Assembly (NCBI GenBank): GCA_016788425.1
Contig: JAEURQ010000002.1
Span: forward strand, 930,001-994,000
DNA: 64,000 nt
Source of the DNA: Chthonomonas sp.
Lineage (GTDB): Bacteria; Armatimonadota; Fimbriimonadia; Fimbriimonadales; Fimbriimonadaceae
Direction: 5' to 3'
A program made the translations under genes and the position numbers. This document shows, one piece after another, positions 43,237 to 51,398 of this stretch. The notes below the pieces were generated by a model. The model was not told the DNA's origin. It worked only from the letters and a program-made list of their open reading frames with translations, and made no database searches. Position 1 is the stretch's first letter; the number at the start of each line of letters is the position of its first letter.

Positions 43237-43918
43237 TCTGATCCTCGGCGCGCAGCGCGCGCAGCCCTTGTCGGAACTTCGAGAACGTGGTCTGGTTCAG
43301 GCCAAGTTCGGCCAGCAGTACTCGAAACTGGGCCGGCAGGCCATCCACAAATTTCAGTTCCATCACGAGTTCGGGCAGCGCTTCCCACTGTGCCGGTGCC
43401 TCAAAGCTGTAGCTCGTGCTTGCAGCAACTTGGATATTGCGATCCAGAGTCAGGCGCGTGGATCCGCTCGACGAGATTCCGCTAAACGCGCGGCGCTCGT
43501 AGCGACCAAGCATCTGCGGAACCAAGCCCTTGGCGCGGACGGCGTGAGCGAACGCCAGTTCGGTTTCGCAAGGGTCGGTGAGGCACTCCAAGTTGGCCAG
43601 CGCCAGCGATTCCCTGACCTTCTGCACCCGAGTTCCCTGCTTGGTTTTGCGCTCCAGATACAGCATTTCTTCCGCGCCGTAGCGACGGATGCGGTACTTG
43701 GTTTGGCGGAAACCGGGTTCGCGGCGGAAGGTCTTGAGGTCCGGCGTATCCAGGTAGAGCGTCGTGGTTTCGTATTGCGGATGCCCGTGCGGGTCCGCCA
43801 CCATCTTCTCCGCCGCCCAAGCGGTGGCCGCCAAAGCTTGCTCCGGCGTGAGCCGGAATTTCACTTCGTGGGCGGCGCGACCGACTTGGGCCAGCGATGG
43901 GGAGTGGTGCGAAATCAC
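43220..43918 (-). CDS. VTC-domain polyphosphate polymerase
   Basis: This protein has about 232 residues from a GTG at 43918 that overlaps the CotH stop (GTGA). It has the VTC/TTM tunnel pattern: EVKFRLTPEQA near the start, TTTLYLDTPDL, KYRIRRYG, LYLERKTKQGTRVQKVRESL, RYERRAFSG and a final PELVMELKFVDGLP. Charged residues in alternating strands line the triphosphate tunnel. In yeast Vtc4 this fold polymerises phosphate from ATP. The bacterial version next to CotH and DUF4956 is a known cluster. Confidence 0.85.
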   Translation of the reverse strand: MISHHSPSLAQVGRAAHEVKFRLTPEQALAATAWAAEKMVADPHGHPQYETTTLYLDTPDLKTFRREPGFRQTKYRIRRYGAEEMLYLERKTKQGTRVQKVRESLALANLECLTDPCETELAFAHAVRAKGLVPQMLGRYERRAFSGISSSGSTRLTLDRNIQVAASTSYSFEAPAQWEALPELVMELKFVDGLPAQFRVLLAELGLNQTTFSKFRQGLRALRAEDQNATVA

Positions 43919-45828
43919 TGCTTGGGTTGTTCCTTGTAGTTGATCAGATATTGCGAGCGAGCGTCGATCCACGATCGCAGGTTGCGCGGGCCGTTGGGCG
44001 TTGCCGCGGCGGTCGAAAGCATGTCGATGAAGGCCTGCGTCGAGCTGTTCTTGCGCGTGTCGGCTTGGATCTCGGGCAGCAGCATATCGCGCGTCTTGTT
44101 GATGAGCGGCGAAAGTGCGTTCCAATTCATGCTTTCGGCGGCAAGCTTCTTGACGTTCGCCAGATACTTCGCGCGCAGACTCGGCACTTGCAGCAGTCGG
44201 CTTCGCAGCGGCTTGCGCAGATCGGTCATTCCGGTGAGCGGATCGAGTTGAGAAACTTGTCCGCCACCTTGCTGACCGCCAGGACCACCAGGTCCACCTT
44301 GGAACCCGCCGCCTTGCTGACCACCAGGGCCACCAGGGCCGCCTTGGAAGCCGCCACCTTGCGGTCCACCAGGGCCGCCGGGACCGCCTTGGAACCCGCC
44401 ACCTTGCTGACCGCCAGGTCCACCGGGGCCGCCTTGGAATCCACCACCCTGCTGACCTCCAGGACCGCCAGGGCCGCCTTGGCCGCCGGGACCACGGCGA
44501 CCACCGCCGCCGCCCATGCGACCTTCGTTGCGGAAGGCCTCATTCATGTCGTGCGGAATCACGTGGAAAATCCCCTTCGGATCGCGGTAAATGCTGTAGT
44601 CGCTCGCCCGCACCCAATAGCCGTCGCTGTTGGCCAGCGAGACATCCAGCGCGAGGAACCAAAGCGCGCCCTCGATGTCTAGCATCGGCTTAAGCGCCTC
44701 TTCGAGCTGCTCAATCGGGGTTTCGCTCAGCGTTTTTGTCAACTTCACGAGCGCCTGCCAATCCTTTTCGTTGTCCTTCGACTTCATGTCGTAGCGCTGC
44801 TTGTATGGCGCAAGGTCTTCGCCTAAGTAGTTCAGACCGGCATCGCCTTGCGGACTGCCGCTGACCTTCCAGCGCGCGCCGGTCTTGCCGGCCTCGGCGC
44901 TCTTCGCGAAATTCTTGTCCACAAAGTCGGTGTTGAACTGCTCGGCGTTTACATAAACGCCCCAGCTTTCCCCGTTGATGACCACCTTAAGGTGGTTGGC
45001 CCGCGGCGCGGGAATGTACTTGTTCGCGATCGAGCTATACAGCACCGAGCTCATGAACGAGGCATCGCCGTTGCTGTTCAGCAGGTTCAGAGTCTTGACG
45101 CCGTAGAGCTTTTGCTTCGCGTCGATAAAGTCCATCGTCACGTTCAACGAGCGCTTGTTGCCGGCGGGCACCATCATAAAGCTGGACGCGCCGCGGAAGT
45201 GCACGCCCACCTGCGGATAGGTCTTGCCGTCCACGGTCAGCGTCGCCGGAATCTCAACGTCGGTGTTGTAAAACGCCGCCATTTCTTCTTCCCAGTCGCC
45301 GGCTTCAAACTCCAGAAAAACGGTGCGCACAGCATCCTTGGTGTAGAGGTCGGTGCCGGCCACGGCCTTCACTTGGCTCGGACTGACCTTCGGCCCGGCG
45401 GTGCCGGCGGTCATCCCTCCGCCCGGTCCACGCATGCCGCCACCCGGAGGGCCGCCTTGGAACCCACCTTGAGGGCCGCCTTGCATTCCACCTTGGAACC
45501 CACCTTGGGGACCACCTTGCATCCCACCTTGGGGACCGCCTTGCATTCCGCCTTGGGGACCGCCTTGCATTCCGCCTTGGGGACCGCCTTGCATGCCGCC
45601 GCGACCGCCCATTCCGGGACCACGTCGTTGGGGAATGCTCTTGCGGGCCTCGTCGCGCTCGGCGCGGTTGAGCCAGCCGTTTCCGTCTTTATCAAACTTC
45701 TTCACCAGTTTGATCTCGCCGGAATTGGGGCCGCCGGGACCCATCGGGCCACCTTGACCAGGACCACCCTGCATGGGCATGCCCTGCGGGCTGAATTGAG
45801 CTACAAGCAAGATAAGCGGCGTTAGCAT
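43915..45828 (-). CDS. CotH kinase family protein with Gly-Pro-Gln repeats
   Basis: This 637-residue secreted protein has a short signal-like N terminus. An EF-hand-like DKDGNGWLNRAERDE motif is near residue 46, then collagen-like GGMQGGPQ repeats (about residues 75-140). The CotH domain follows (VHFRGASSFMMVPAGNKRSL, WGVYVNAEQFNTDF, DVSLANSDGYWVRASDY, GIFHVIPHDMNEAF). A second Gly-rich block (about 440-520) splits it near its end. CotH proteins phosphorylate spore coat proteins in Bacillus. It is first in the CotH-VTC-DUF4956 operon. Confidence 0.85.
   Translation of the reverse strand: MLTPLILLVAQFSPQGMPMQGGPGQGGPMGPGGPNSGEIKLVKKFDKDGNGWLNRAERDEARKSIPQRRGPGMGGRGGMQGGPQGGMQGGPQGGMQGGPQGGMQGGPQGGFQGGMQGGPQGGFQGGPPGGGMRGPGGGMTAGTAGPKVSPSQVKAVAGTDLYTKDAVRTVFLEFEAGDWEEEMAAFYNTDVEIPATLTVDGKTYPQVGVHFRGASSFMMVPAGNKRSLNVTMDFIDAKQKLYGVKTLNLLNSNGDASFMSSVLYSSIANKYIPAPRANHLKVVINGESWGVYVNAEQFNTDFVDKNFAKSAEAGKTGARWKVSGSPQGDAGLNYLGEDLAPYKQRYDMKSKDNEKDWQALVKLTKTLSETPIEQLEEALKPMLDIEGALWFLALDVSLANSDGYWVRASDYSIYRDPKGIFHVIPHDMNEAFRNEGRMGGGGGRRGPGGQGGPGGPGGQQGGGFQGGPGGPGGQQGGGFQGGPGGPGGPQGGGFQGGPGGPGGQQGGGFQGGPGGPGGQQGGGQVSQLDPLTGMTDLRKPLRSRLLQVPSLRAKYLANVKKLAAESMNWNALSPLINKTRDMLLPEIQADTRKNSSTQAFIDMLSTAAATPNGPRNLRSWIDARSQYLINYKEQPKQ
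44258..44505 (-). repeat. Gly-Pro-Gln coding repeat, block 2 of CotH protein
   Basis: The block encodes repeated GGPGGPGGQQGGGFQ units in frame within the CotH domain gene. The unit is about 45 nt and at least five near-identical copies are seen. Confidence 0.85.
45417..45610 (-). repeat. Gly-Met-Gln-Pro coding repeat, block 1 of CotH protein
   Basis: The block encodes repeated GGMQGGPQ units (24 nt each, about seven copies with small changes) between the EF-hand-like part and the CotH domain. Confidence 0.85.
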
Positions 45829-45866
45829 GCCATTGTGGACGGAGTTCTTAACCGAACGTTCACAAA

Positions 45867-46547
45867 TTAGTCGGGAAAATGATCTTCCTTGCCGGTGCTA
45901 AAGATGATGCAGAAAATCTCGGGCGCTTCCGAGCTCAGCGGGATATAGCAGTGCGGCTCGGTTGCGTGAAAAAGCAGCGCGTCGTTCGGTCCTAACGTCA
46001 CCGCCGCATCGCCCACTTCCACCCGGACCTCACCCTTCAACACGTAGATCAGTTCCTCGCCGCGGTGAAACCGCTTCTCGGTGGCACTGAGCAACCGAAT
46101 GAAGAACGGCTGAAAACCCGCTCGCTCCCGCATATGGCGCAGGTGATAGAACGGCAAGAACGTGCTGTTCGAATCAGCCGCGGCGACGACGTCGGCGGGA
46201 ATGCTTTCCGATACTGTCCAGGTGACGAAGCTGCGCATGTCGAACCACTTCGCTTCGCTCGCGCGGTCAACCGCCAAAATCGAATCCTGCGAGCCGATGC
46301 TCTGCAATCGCCGGGGCGTGAGTTTGAGCCCCCAAAGAATCTGCTCGAGACTGGAGTTGTGCACCGCCTCGCCGCGCTCCAACCGCACGAGGGTGTTCTT
46401 GCTGACCTGGGCCGACTCGGCGGCTTCGCGGATGCTGATGCCCGCTTTCAGCCGAGCCGCCCGCACCCGAGCCCCCACCCACTCATAGCCATGCAAGGCG
46501 ATGAGGTCGCGGACTGAAATGTAATCGGGGCTGAGCTCAAGGGCCAT
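45867..46547 (-). CDS. XRE family regulator with cupin domain
   Basis: This 226-residue protein has a helix-turn-helix (about residues 25-75: VRAARLKAGISIREAAESAQVSKNTLVRLERG) and a C-terminal cupin (about 155-215: KRFHRGEELIYVLKGEVRVEVGD, then LGPNDALLFHATEPHCY). Such regulators sense small metabolites or react to redox and often control a single neighbouring gene. An inverted repeat stands just upstream. The target is unknown. Confidence 0.9.
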   Translation of the reverse strand: MALELSPDYISVRDLIALHGYEWVGARVRAARLKAGISIREAAESAQVSKNTLVRLERGEAVHNSSLEQILWGLKLTPRRLQSIGSQDSILAVDRASEAKWFDMRSFVTWTVSESIPADVVAAADSNSTFLPFYHLRHMRERAGFQPFFIRLLSATEKRFHRGEELIYVLKGEVRVEVGDAAVTLGPNDALLFHATEPHCYIPLSSEAPEIFCIIFSTGKEDHFPD

Positions 46548-46561
46548 GTGCCAACTTCCCT

Positions 46562-46579
46562 AACTTTGCGGTCAAAGTT
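46562..46579 (-). promoter_or_regulatory. inverted repeat ahead of the XRE-cupin gene
   Basis: AACTTTG-CGGT-CAAAGTT, a perfect 7-bp inverted repeat with a 4-nt spacer, lies 14 nt upstream of the ATG. On the minus strand it contains TTTGACC, usable as a -35. It is a plausible autoregulation site for the encoded helix-turn-helix protein. Confidence 0.55.
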
Positions 46580-46650
46580 GAGACGTGCCAAGTTTAACAC
46601 AGGATTCAGAAATTCGGGCGAACTTCCCGCATTTTCCATAGCATTTGAAG

Positions 46651-46682
46651 CAAAAAACGCCCCGACCCTTGGGTCGAGGCGC
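46651..46682 (-). terminator. intrinsic terminator of rplI
   Basis: On the minus strand CGCCTCGACCC-AA-GGGTCGGGGCG forms an 11-bp stem with one G-U pair, followed by TTTTTT. It lies 21 nt past the rplI stop. Confidence 0.92.
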
Positions 46683-46703
46683 GTTAAGGTGAGAGACGCG
46701 AGC

Positions 46704-47237
46704 TTAGGCTTCGACGGCTTCGGCCGGAGCTTCTTCTTCGACGACTTCTTCCGCCGGAACGGCGGCGGGCATACCCGGCATAAAGCCGTCCGGACCCATG
46801 ACGTTCACGGTGATGTTGGCGTCCACGTAGCGGTGCAGGTCGAGAGCGATGGCGAACGAGCCCAGGCTCTTGATCGGCTCAAGAATGCCCACTTGCTTCT
46901 TTTCCAGCTTCACGCCGGCCTTCTTTTCGATGGCGTCGGCGATGTCTTGGGCGGTGAACGCACCGAAGAGGCGACCGCCTTCCTTCGCGACGTTCGCTTC
47001 GAATTCAATCACAAGACCGTCAAGCTTTTCCTTGAGCGAATCGGCGGCTGCCTTCGTGGCGGCCAGCTTGGCTTCCACGCGTGTTCGCTTAGCTTCAAGC
47101 GCCTTCAGTTGACCGCGATCGGCCACGGTTGCGAGGCCGCGCGGGAAGAGGAAGTTGCGGGCGTAGCCACCGGCTACCGTCACAATGCTGTCCTCTTTGC
47201 CGAGATTCGGCACGGTTTGCTTCAAAATCACCTTCAT
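46704..47237 (-). CDS. rplI: 50S ribosomal protein L9
   Basis: This 177-residue protein has the L9 N-terminal signature MKVILKQTVPNLGKEDSIV and GGYARNFLFPRGLA (residues 23-36). A long connecting helix and a C-terminal RNA-binding domain follow, then a Glu- and Ala-rich acidic tail of about 20 residues. L9 usually sits with rpsF and rpsR; here it follows an mlaD-like gene by 15 nt. The S2 protein in this window also has an acidic tail. Confidence 0.95.
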   Translation of the reverse strand: MKVILKQTVPNLGKEDSIVTVAGGYARNFLFPRGLATVADRGQLKALEAKRTRVEAKLAATKAAADSLKEKLDGLVIEFEANVAKEGGRLFGAFTAQDIADAIEKKAGVKLEKKQVGILEPIKSLGSFAIALDLHRYVDANITVNVMGPDGFMPGMPAAVPAEEVVEEEAPAEAVEA

Positions 47238-47252
47238 TCGTCTCTGTACCTT

Positions 47253-48686
47253 CTACTTGCGGATGCCAATCCCAATGGTCGGCGAATTCCGCTGAAATAC
47301 GCGCTCAAACCCGACCCACCCGGTTAAGTCCTTACTCAAACCGAAGTTAGCTTTCAGGTCCAGCCGAGGCTTGTTGAGGTCGAAAAGGTCCGATCTCAGC
47401 CGTAGGCCTGACGCGAAATTGTAGTCTACCCCCACGCCTGCCTTTCCTGCAAACATTCCGACGCGGGCCTCCGCGCTTTTGCCGAGCGGCACGCCCATCT
47501 GCGCGGTGAGTTTATTACTTTCCAGCGCGTCATAAAGACCCAGGTGCAGGTTGCGCTTGCCCATCGGCACCTTCGCATTCACCTCGACTCGCCAATGGTT
47601 GGGGTTGAATTCCCGAAACAGGTCGGCGCGGGTTTCAATGCCGCTGAGCGCCATGCCGCCGCCGATTCCGCCGATGCTATTCGGAAGCGATTCCACCTTC
47701 TTCTTGATGGTTCGCAGCAGGTCGTTGGCCTCGTCGGCAAAGACGCTCGCCTTTTTGCTAATCGTGATGAACTCGTCGGCGAGGGTGCTGCCCTTGGCCG
47801 TGATGACTTCCGCGTTCTTGGCAATTTGCACGCCGCTGTCGGTCATCAGTTTGGCGTTGGCAATCATCGCGTTGAGTTGCTCCTTGTTGGCCGGTGTGTT
47901 GATGAGCGCGCGCATGTCGCTGAGCATCGCGTTGCCGGTTTCCAGCGTGGTGTTCATCTTTGTAAGCAGGCCATCAATGCCGCCCTGCAGTTTGCCGGAC
48001 TGCGCGTAGCTGGCGAGTTCCTTGCTCACCTTGCGCAGGTCGCCCGCGATTTCGGCCCCGTTACTCACCGCGCGATTCGCGTTTTTCATGGTCGCCGCGA
48101 GCAAGCCCTGGTTCTGGGCGATCAGGCCATCCATGCGGCTGGCAAGCTGGCCGAACGCCTTGGCCGTTTGTTGCCCCTGGTCAAGCACCTGCACCAGCCC
48201 ATGCTTCAGCGACTTGTCTTCCATAAGGCCACGCATGCTGGCGAGCGTCTTGTTGACTTCTTCGAGGGTCTTGCCCGAATCCGGCGCAAAGGCGTCCAGC
48301 GGCGATCGCAGGCTTCCCATGAGCACCTGGTCGCGGGTGAGCGTGCCCGCCGGATGCTTGGCAATGAGCTCAATCTGGCGGTCGCCGATGCCGATGAGGC
48401 TCATCGGCAGGAACGCTTCAACGTTCCCCGGGATCTGCGGCCCTTCTTCCATGGCGAATTTTAACCGCGCCTTGCCGTTGAGGAGCCCCACGCTTTCGAC
48501 TTGGCCCACTTTTACGCCGGCGTACAGCACCTGCGCTCCCGAGGTCACCCCCGCCGCGTCGGCGAACTCAGCATAAACCGGATAGGTTTTGGCGGCAAAC
48601 ATACTGCGCCCGAGAATCGCGTACGCCCCCACTAACATCCCGACAAAGACGCAGGCGAAGAGGCCCACGCGAAACGCATTTCCCAT
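47253..48686 (-). CDS. MlaD/Mce family lipid-transport protein
   Basis: This protein has about 477 residues from the ATG at 48686. One membrane helix (about 6-28) is followed by the MlaD/MCE domain: YPVYAEFADAAGVTSGAQVLYAGVKVGQVESV (about 35-66) and DRQIELI. A long helical stretch (about 150-330) follows, and the last part is a beta-rich domain of unknown type. MCE proteins form rings or tubes that carry lipids between membranes. The usual permease and ATPase genes are not adjacent, so partners must be elsewhere. It is co-transcribed with rplI. Confidence 0.85.
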   Translation of the reverse strand: MGNAFRVGLFACVFVGMLVGAYAILGRSMFAAKTYPVYAEFADAAGVTSGAQVLYAGVKVGQVESVGLLNGKARLKFAMEEGPQIPGNVEAFLPMSLIGIGDRQIELIAKHPAGTLTRDQVLMGSLRSPLDAFAPDSGKTLEEVNKTLASMRGLMEDKSLKHGLVQVLDQGQQTAKAFGQLASRMDGLIAQNQGLLAATMKNANRAVSNGAEIAGDLRKVSKELASYAQSGKLQGGIDGLLTKMNTTLETGNAMLSDMRALINTPANKEQLNAMIANAKLMTDSGVQIAKNAEVITAKGSTLADEFITISKKASVFADEANDLLRTIKKKVESLPNSIGGIGGGMALSGIETRADLFREFNPNHWRVEVNAKVPMGKRNLHLGLYDALESNKLTAQMGVPLGKSAEARVGMFAGKAGVGVDYNFASGLRLRSDLFDLNKPRLDLKANFGLSKDLTGWVGFERVFQRNSPTIGIGIRK

Positions 48687-48742
48687 GCTAGTTAGGACGT
48701 CCAAATGGAGCCGAGAGGTGCAATTGGATTGCGCGGTCTGGG

Positions 48743-48748
48743 TATAGT
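48743..48748 (+). promoter_or_regulatory. -10 box 8 nt before a GYF_2-like gene
   Basis: TATAGT stands 8 nt upstream of the ATG at 48757, which has no ribosome site. This arrangement gives a leaderless transcript. Confidence 0.5.
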
Positions 48749-48756
48749 GCGAAAGT

Positions 48757-49368
48757 ATGACCGGGTCAGCCGCGCTCGCGACCAAGGGTGAAAAGAGCTT
48801 CTCCGTCTTTGAGCAAGACGGGGAAAAGGTGCTGGCCAACTTGGACCAGTTGCAGGCGTGGATTTGCGAGGGTCTTGTGACACTCAACACCTGGATCGAG
48901 GACGGCGCAACCAGCCAGCAAATGGGTGCGATTTCGGTGAAGGGGCTTCGGTTCAAGCTTACCGACCACCTCGGCTTGCGAGGACTCAGCCGAAAAGAGC
49001 CGCGGTTTCGCGAGCGACCACCCCTGACTGAACAGCATCGAGGCTTCAATTGGGGGGCGTTCACTTTCACCTGGATCTGGGGATTCAATCATCGAAAACC
49101 GGGGCTGTTTGCCCTCCTCGGATTGAGCTTGGCCTTCATTCCGTATTGGCAGGTAGCGCATGCGGCGCGAAACCGAATCACGGCTGCTCTTTTGGTCTTC
49201 TTGCTAATCAGGATCATTCTCGGTTGTTGCGGAAATCGGTGGGCGTGGGAAAGCGGGCGATTTGAGTCCATGGAGAAAATGTCGAGTTGCCAAACCATCT
49301 GGGGGCGGGTCGGCTTTACCGTCACGGCGGTGATTTTCGTGTGGTTCCTATGGGCTGCGTCGCAATAA
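48757..49368 (+). CDS. GYF_2-like membrane protein
   Basis: This 203-residue protein has a divergent GYF_2-type N terminus (SFSVFEQDGEKVLANLDQLQAWICEGLVTLNTWIED) and a C-terminal membrane part with FNWGAFTFTWIWGFNHRKP (about residues 97-115) and three hydrophobic helices. The same membrane motif appears in the next gene, so the two are tandem paralogues. The function is unknown. Confidence 0.7.
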   Translation: MTGSAALATKGEKSFSVFEQDGEKVLANLDQLQAWICEGLVTLNTWIEDGATSQQMGAISVKGLRFKLTDHLGLRGLSRKEPRFRERPPLTEQHRGFNWGAFTFTWIWGFNHRKPGLFALLGLSLAFIPYWQVAHAARNRITAALLVFLLIRIILGCCGNRWAWESGRFESMEKMSSCQTIWGRVGFTVTAVIFVWFLWAASQ

Positions 49369-49415
49369 TGCGATAGCATCGCATTTCAACACCGCCATTG
49401 GGTAACGTAACCGGC

Positions 49416-50066
49416 ATGTACTTTGTCGTCCATCCTTCTGGCGAAAAATTCGGTCCGGCTGATGAAGCCACGCTGCAGCAGTGGATTCAGGAGGGTCGTC
49501 TCACGCCGACCACGGTCCTGGAAGACTCGGCGACGCGCATGCAGTTTCCGGCCTCATCCTTGCCCGGATTGCAATTCAACTCCGCTGCCGCTCCGCCTCA
49601 ATCGCCGCCTTCCTACGGCCAGCCCGGCCCCGGCCCGCAAGGATACGGCCAGCCACACGGTGGCTTCAACCCGATGGGTAACCACTACAATCGTGGCGAA
49701 ACTTATGGCTCCGGCCCCTTGCCCGAACAGTACAAAAAGTTCAACTGGGGAGCGTTTGTCTTCACCTGGATTTGGGGCTTGAATCACAAGAAGCCAATTC
49801 TGCTGGTCTTGATTCTCCTGGGCCTGATCGGGCGAGGCAATACCGCGCTCGGAGCAGTGATCGGCGTCGCTCAACTTGGCATCAGCATTTACCTGGGCAT
49901 CGTCGGCAATCAATGGGCCTGGGACAGTGGGCGATTTTCGACGCCGGATGAGATGCAAAAATGCCAGACCATTTGGGGCTGGTGGGCACTTGGCTTCTTC
50001 CTGCTCTGCGCAGTCGGGGTCTTCCTGGCCGTTCTGCTTCCCCTGATGGCTCGAGGATTAAACTAG
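49416..50066 (+). CDS. GYF_2 domain membrane protein
   Basis: This protein has about 216 residues from the ATG at 49416; a TTG at 49398 is a less likely start. The GYF_2 domain is clear (YFVVHPSGEKFGPADEATLQQWIQEGRLTPTTVLED). A Pro-Gly-Gln linker follows, then FNWGAFVFTWIWGLNHKKP and three to four membrane helices. It is a paralogue of the gene 47 nt upstream. The membrane part contains the NQWAWDSGRF segment, matching NRWAWESGRF in its sister. Confidence 0.78.
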   Translation: MYFVVHPSGEKFGPADEATLQQWIQEGRLTPTTVLEDSATRMQFPASSLPGLQFNSAAAPPQSPPSYGQPGPGPQGYGQPHGGFNPMGNHYNRGETYGSGPLPEQYKKFNWGAFVFTWIWGLNHKKPILLVLILLGLIGRGNTALGAVIGVAQLGISIYLGIVGNQWAWDSGRFSTPDEMQKCQTIWGWWALGFFLLCAVGVFLAVLLPLMARGLN

Positions 50067-50076
50067 GAAGCACAAC

Positions 50077-50733
50077 TTACAGCATCCGCTCGCGGCGAAG
50101 GCTCACCCACTTGCCGCGACCCACGATGATGTGGTCGCGGAGCTCGATATCGAGCAACCGACCTGCCTCAAGCAAGAGGCGGGTCACTTCGATATCCTCG
50201 GGGCTTGGCGTGGGGTCGCCGCTCGGGTGATTGTGCGCCACGATAACCGTGCATGCACTTTCGCGGACCGCCTCGCGGTACACCTCGCGAACGCCCACGA
50301 GGCTCATGTTGAGCGTGCCGATGTGGATCGTTTTGCGGCTGATGACGCCGCCCTTGCTATCCAGATACAGCGCGCAGAAATGCTCGCTCGGATGTCCGGC
50401 CAAATCCTTAAAATGCTCGTACGCCGACTCGGGACCGCTCACTTCCTCGCGAACATGGTTCGCGGCTGAGAACCCGATGCGTCGGCCCAATTCGAGCGCG
50501 CACTGAATCCGGAACACCTCAAAATCGTCGAGCGATGTGGTCTCGGCAAAGTCAGCCCGGGACAAATCTTGCAGCCAAAACAGCTGACGACCTTTCAGCA
50601 GTTCGCGGGCGCGGCTCTCGCAATTCTCGGTGTCCGGCTCATCCACCGCCAGCACCACCGCGAGCAATTGGATGGCGTCAGACGCCTTGAGCCCCATCGT
50701 CCTCACCCGCCGAAAAGGGGTCTCGCCGCTCAT
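50077..50733 (-). CDS. radC: RadC family JAB-domain protein
   Basis: This 218-residue protein has the JAB/MPN metal-binding motif VAHNHPSGDPTPSPEDIEVT (about residues 153-172), an upstream Glu in the conserved position, and a helical N-terminal domain (LGLKASDAIQLLAVVLAV). RadC proteins are named for DNA repair, but the biochemical role is unsettled. The gene overlaps the TPR lipoprotein gene as ATGA, so it is the third gene of the leuS operon. Confidence 0.88.
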   Translation of the reverse strand: MSGETPFRRVRTMGLKASDAIQLLAVVLAVDEPDTENCESRARELLKGRQLFWLQDLSRADFAETTSLDDFEVFRIQCALELGRRIGFSAANHVREEVSGPESAYEHFKDLAGHPSEHFCALYLDSKGGVISRKTIHIGTLNMSLVGVREVYREAVRESACTVIVAHNHPSGDPTPSPEDIEVTRLLLEAGRLLDIELRDHIIVGRGKWVSLRRERML

Positions 50734-51398
50734 AGCCCCGCCTTTTTCATGCCTCGCTCAACCTCTTCCAGGTTCAACAGCGTGAGCAGCTGGTTCGCCC
50801 GGCGATTGTCCCGATCGATGCGGATCGCGGCAACCAAGAGCTCCTTGGCTTCGGATGTGCGCTTCATCTGCACCAGTGCGCTCGCCCGGGTCGCCATGTA
50901 ATCGGGGTTTTTCGGCATCAACTTGAGCGCTTGCTGCGAGGCGAAGTCGGCCCGAGTAAAGTCGTTTTTCAGCACCGCCAGGTTCGCGATCTGAGCATGG
51001 AGTTCCGCCGCAAAGCGCACGTCCTGCGCCGGAATCGGCTCGAAAATGTTGGCTAGCGCCTGCTCAAAGTAGTACTCGGCCTCGCTAAACTCCTCAAGCG
51101 CCACCGCCACCTTCCCCGCCAGCATCGCCGGAGCGTATTGTGTGGGCTCGTAGGCCACCACGCCCTTAAAGAGTCGCAGCGCCTTTTTGAGATTCTTCTT
51201 TTCGGCTTCGTTCGGGTTCTCGCCTTCCCGATCGTAGCGATCGAGGATCGCCCCGCTGAGGTCTTTTGCCTCGGCTAGCCCCGCGTTGTACTCCTCAATC
51301 GTGCGGTAGTTGGGTGTGGCGTCGGGGTTTTCCGGCGCCTTATTGCAACCCGCGATGGCCAGCACGACCAAGCCCAGAGCCCACTTAGTTCGCAACAA
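50730..51398 (-). CDS. TPR-repeat lipoprotein
   Basis: This 222-residue protein has a lipoprotein signal (hydrophobic helix, lipobox AIAGC, Cys18). About four TPR-like helical pairs follow (LRLFKGVVAYEPTQYAPAMLAGKVAVALEEFSEAEYYFEQAL, then DFASQQALKLMPKNPDYMATRASAL). It is probably anchored in the outer face of the inner membrane or in the outer membrane. It overlaps leuS by 14 nt and radC by 4 nt. Confidence 0.78.
   Translation of the reverse strand: MLRTKWALGLVVLAIAGCNKAPENPDATPNYRTIEEYNAGLAEAKDLSGAILDRYDREGENPNEAEKKNLKKALRLFKGVVAYEPTQYAPAMLAGKVAVALEEFSEAEYYFEQALANIFEPIPAQDVRFAAELHAQIANLAVLKNDFTRADFASQQALKLMPKNPDYMATRASALVQMKRTSEAKELLVAAIRIDRDNRRANQLLTLLNLEEVERGMKKAGL

Noticed and set aside
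44258-45610. Tandem repeats that could suggest a CRISPR array
   Set aside because: They lie in one open frame and encode Gly-Pro-Gln units of the CotH protein; there are no unique spacers.
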